Below, in pieces: positions 62,370 to 64,000 of a stretch of 64,000 nt of DNA. The notes under the pieces were generated by a model. That model was not told the DNA's origin. It searched no databases and saw nothing but the letters and a program-made list of their open reading frames with translations. The first letter of the stretch is position 1. Every line of letters begins with the position of its first letter. Made by a program: the position numbers and the translations under genes. This DNA is from Ruminococcus_G sp964621905 (lineage in GTDB: Bacteria; Bacillota; Clostridia; Lachnospirales; Lachnospiraceae), in assembly GCA_964621905.1 (NCBI GenBank), contig CAZUNG010000006.1, forward strand, positions 122,490-186,489, in the 5' to 3' direction.

Positions 62370-63359
62370 ATGGCGAATAATAAGGTAAATACCATCGGAG
62401 TTTTGACCAGCGGGGGGGATGCTCCCGGTATGAATGCCGCAATCCGTGCGGTTGTGAGGCGCGGATTGTCTCAGGGATGTCATATGAAGGGCATATTAAA
62501 AGGATACGACGGACTGCTGAATGAAGAGATCATAGATATGGAAGCCAAAGACGTGTCAGATACAATCGAGCGCGGGGGCACAGTTCTCTATACGGCCCGC
62601 TGTGCGGAGATGCGTACGGAGGAGGGCCAGAAGAAAGCGGTGGAGATCTGCAGGCGTCATGGAATTGACGGTCTGGTCGTGATCGGCGGTGACGGATCCT
62701 TTGCGGGTGCTCAAAAGCTGGCAAATCTCGGCGTGAATGTCGTCGGGGTGCCGGGAAGTATCGACCTGGATATTGCCTGTACCGACTATACGATTGGCTT
62801 TGACACGGCAGTCAACACTGCGATGGAAGCAATCGATAAAGTCCGCGATACCTCAACCTCCCATGAACGATGCAGCATCATTGAGGTTATGGGAAGAAAT
62901 GCAGGATACATAGCTCTCTGGTGCGGAATAGCCAACGGTGCGGAGGATATCCTTCTTCCTGAAAAATATGATTATGATGAAGAAAAGATCATCAACAACA
63001 TTATCGAAAACCGTAAAAGGGGAAAGAAACACCATATCATCATAAATGCCGAAGGAATCGGGCATTCTACCAGTATGGCAAAGCGTATTGAAGCAGCCAC
63101 CGGCATCGGAACACGTGCTACGATTCTTGGACATATGCAGCGGGGCGGAAGTCCTACGTGTAAAGACCGCGTTTATGCATCCATCATGGGGGCATATGCA
63201 GTTGATCTGCTTGTGGCCGGAAAGACAAAACGTGTTGTTGCCTATAAGAATGGTGAATATGTGGACTTTGATATCAACGAGGCACTGGCGATGGAAAAAG
63301 GAATTCCGGAATATCAGTATGAAGTTGCAAGGTCATTGTCAGCAAATTATGCAAAATAA
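62370..63359 (+). CDS. pfkA: ATP-dependent 6-phosphofructokinase
   Basis: 329 aa; the ATG at 62370 follows TTGGAGGAA. Signature elements: LTSGGDAPGMNAAIR (residues 10-24), GGDGSFAGA for ATP binding (about 104), GSIDLDIACTDYTIGFDTA with the catalytic Asp (about 127), MGRNAGYIA and HMQRGGSPTCKDR. The usual SIDND is SIDLD here; both aspartates are kept. It carries out the committed step of glycolysis. A terminator follows directly. Confidence 0.96.
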   Translation: MANNKVNTIGVLTSGGDAPGMNAAIRAVVRRGLSQGCHMKGILKGYDGLLNEEIIDMEAKDVSDTIERGGTVLYTARCAEMRTEEGQKKAVEICRRHGIDGLVVIGGDGSFAGAQKLANLGVNVVGVPGSIDLDIACTDYTIGFDTAVNTAMEAIDKVRDTSTSHERCSIIEVMGRNAGYIALWCGIANGAEDILLPEKYDYDEEKIINNIIENRKRGKKHHIIINAEGIGHSTSMAKRIEAATGIGTRATILGHMQRGGSPTCKDRVYASIMGAYAVDLLVAGKTKRVVAYKNGEYVDFDINEALAMEKGIPEYQYEVARSLSANYAK

Positions 63360-63370
63360 CAGTTAGGTAA

Positions 63371-63398
63371 TGGGGCTGCTGCGGCAGCTCCATTTTTT
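63371..63398 (+). terminator. Terminator after pfkA
   Basis: Stem TGGGGCTGC/GCAGCTCCA (one G-U) with a TGCG loop, followed by six T, 12 bp after the stop. Confidence 0.9.
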
Positions 63399-63408
63399 AC
63401 AGGTGCTT

Positions 63409-63660
63409 ATGGATACCAGATTACACATCAAGCAAAAACGTATAAAAGCAGAACAGGCAGTGGCTGTTTCCTTCTTTCTGAGCATTTTGCTGGGAAGCCT
63501 CCTGCTTGCCCTGCCGGTCAGCGCGGCTGATGGTCAGGCGACGCCGTATATGGATGCTCTTTTTACCGCAGCCACCGCAGTCTGTGTGACAGGGCTTGTG
63601 ACGGTGACGACAGCAGTTCACTGGAGCTTATTTGGAAAGGCTGTCATATTGATTGAATAA
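63409..63660 (+). pseudogene. TrkH/KtrB potassium transporter, disrupted by IS21
   Basis: 83 codons from the ATG at 63409: a basic N-terminus (MDTRLHIKQKRIKAEQ), the first membrane helix (AVAVSFFLSILLGSLLLALP) and the pore-loop start MDALFTAATAVCVTGLVTV of a TrkH/KtrB subunit, with the conserved CVTGL filter sequence. After FGKAVILI the frame ends in TGA-AT bases that belong to the end of an IS21-type element. The intact protein is about 450 aa. The rest of the gene may continue beyond the IS outside the window. Confidence 0.88.
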
Positions 63661-64000
63661 TCCGGGGTGAAATCCATCACCTGTCCGGCGTATGGAAATC
63701 ACTAATCCGTTTTGATGGAAATCGCGTTTCCGTTAAAAAGGAAATCGCTTTATCTATAAAAACCTTATAATGAGGCCATGCACCAGTTGGTGTAAATTCA
63801 TTATAAGGAGGTCGCGATTATGACCAAGTACAGAGAAATCATTCGCCTTACCGGCCTGGGATTCTCACAACGTGACATCATGGCAAGCTGTGGTGTCGCA
63901 CAGAAAACTGTCGTCAAAGTTCAGAAACGTGCCAGAGAATTAAATATTTCATGGCCGCTTGATGAAGCAATGACTGACACAGAGCTTCAAAGGCTCATGT
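63654..64000 (+). mobile_element. IS21-family insertion sequence (left part, cut by window end)
   Basis: It begins about 63654 with TGAATAATCC and has several copies of a TGGAAATC-like motif in the first 100 bp (near 63666, 63692, 63715 and 63738), the multiple terminal repeats typical of IS21 ends. A -10-like TATAAT at 63766 precedes istA. The right end is outside the window. Confidence 0.85.
63820..64000 (+). CDS. istA: IS21-family transposase IstA (N-terminal part)
   Basis: At least 60 residues, open to the window end; ATG preceded by AAGGAGG. The N-terminal helix-turn-helix reads YREIIRLTGLGFSQRDIMAS followed by CGVAQKTVVKVQKRARE, as in IstA proteins that bind the terminal repeats. The catalytic DDE domain and istB would lie beyond base 64,000. 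Confidence 0.9.
   Translation, partial: MTKYREIIRLTGLGFSQRDIMASCGVAQKTVVKVQKRARELNISWPLDEAMTDTELQRLM

Noticed and set aside
62745..62800. PfkA with SIDLD instead of SIDND
   Set aside because: The two aspartates are retained and the change is a neutral-looking family variation; it does not suggest a pyrophosphate-dependent enzyme, since the GGDGS ATP motif is present.
63666..63752. Short repeats at the right edge as a possible CRISPR array
   Set aside because: The TGGAAATC-like units are short, unevenly spaced and directly precede istA; they are IS21 terminal repeats. No CRISPR array or cas gene is seen anywhere in the window.

Overview
The window looks like the chromosome of an anaerobic, spore-forming Firmicute of the Clostridia, most likely Lachnospiraceae. 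The signs are the core gene set and order (mfd next to a PrsA-like foldase; dnaE next to pfkA), spoVT, strong AGGAGG ribosome sites, sigma-A promoters of TTGACA/TATAAT type and moderate GC. The organism name is inference; no rRNA gene is present to settle it.

Left core (1-26.5 kb): the 3' end of mfd, a PrsA-like lipoprotein, a homocysteine-methyltransferase-family protein, a secreted beta-helix protein, a PsiE-like membrane protein, a MarR/MATE efflux pair, spoVT, a metal-export operon (69-aa His-rich protein plus P1B-ATPase behind a promoter with a GC-rich palindrome), and pncB with an M15 peptidase. A minus-strand operon (20,997 down to 14,393) follows: substrate-binding lipoprotein, two permeases, two ATPases, a sulfatase with no signal peptide, and a TauE/SafE exporter. 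It reads as uptake of an organosulfur compound, cytoplasmic sulfate-ester cleavage and export of the inorganic product. A divergent YesM/YesN-type two-component system is its likely regulator. A MarR/membrane-protein pair completes this part.

Integrated island (about 26.6-56.96 kb): a tRNA-Gln gene is followed 30.3 kb later by a 50-bp perfect copy of its 3' end, including a near copy of its terminator. A tyrosine integrase, two excisionase-like proteins and ATAGGTCAA repeats just inside both ends make this an integrative element. With a MobC-like protein, a small relaxase-like protein and no type IV secretion genes, it looks mobilizable rather than conjugative, or defective. Intact blocks are a DUF932 / YqaJ / Rad52-like / DUF5688 / RtcB / PrfH operon (recombination plus RNA and ribosome repair), a HerA-like ATPase with a partner, a PIN toxin-antitoxin pair, a PHP-ATPase of TrlF type with a 93-aa partner, and cargo made of a membrane-anchored LuxR regulator and many small membrane proteins. 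Between them lie many relics: hsdM, hsdR, a split MNT-HEPN gene, DUF5655, a serine recombinase, transposases and an XRE regulator, plus an IS256 element.

Right core (57-64 kb): acyl-ACP thioesterase, a CvfB-like S1 protein, dnaE, pfkA, and a TrkH/KtrB gene cut after about 82 codons by an IS21-family element that runs off the window.
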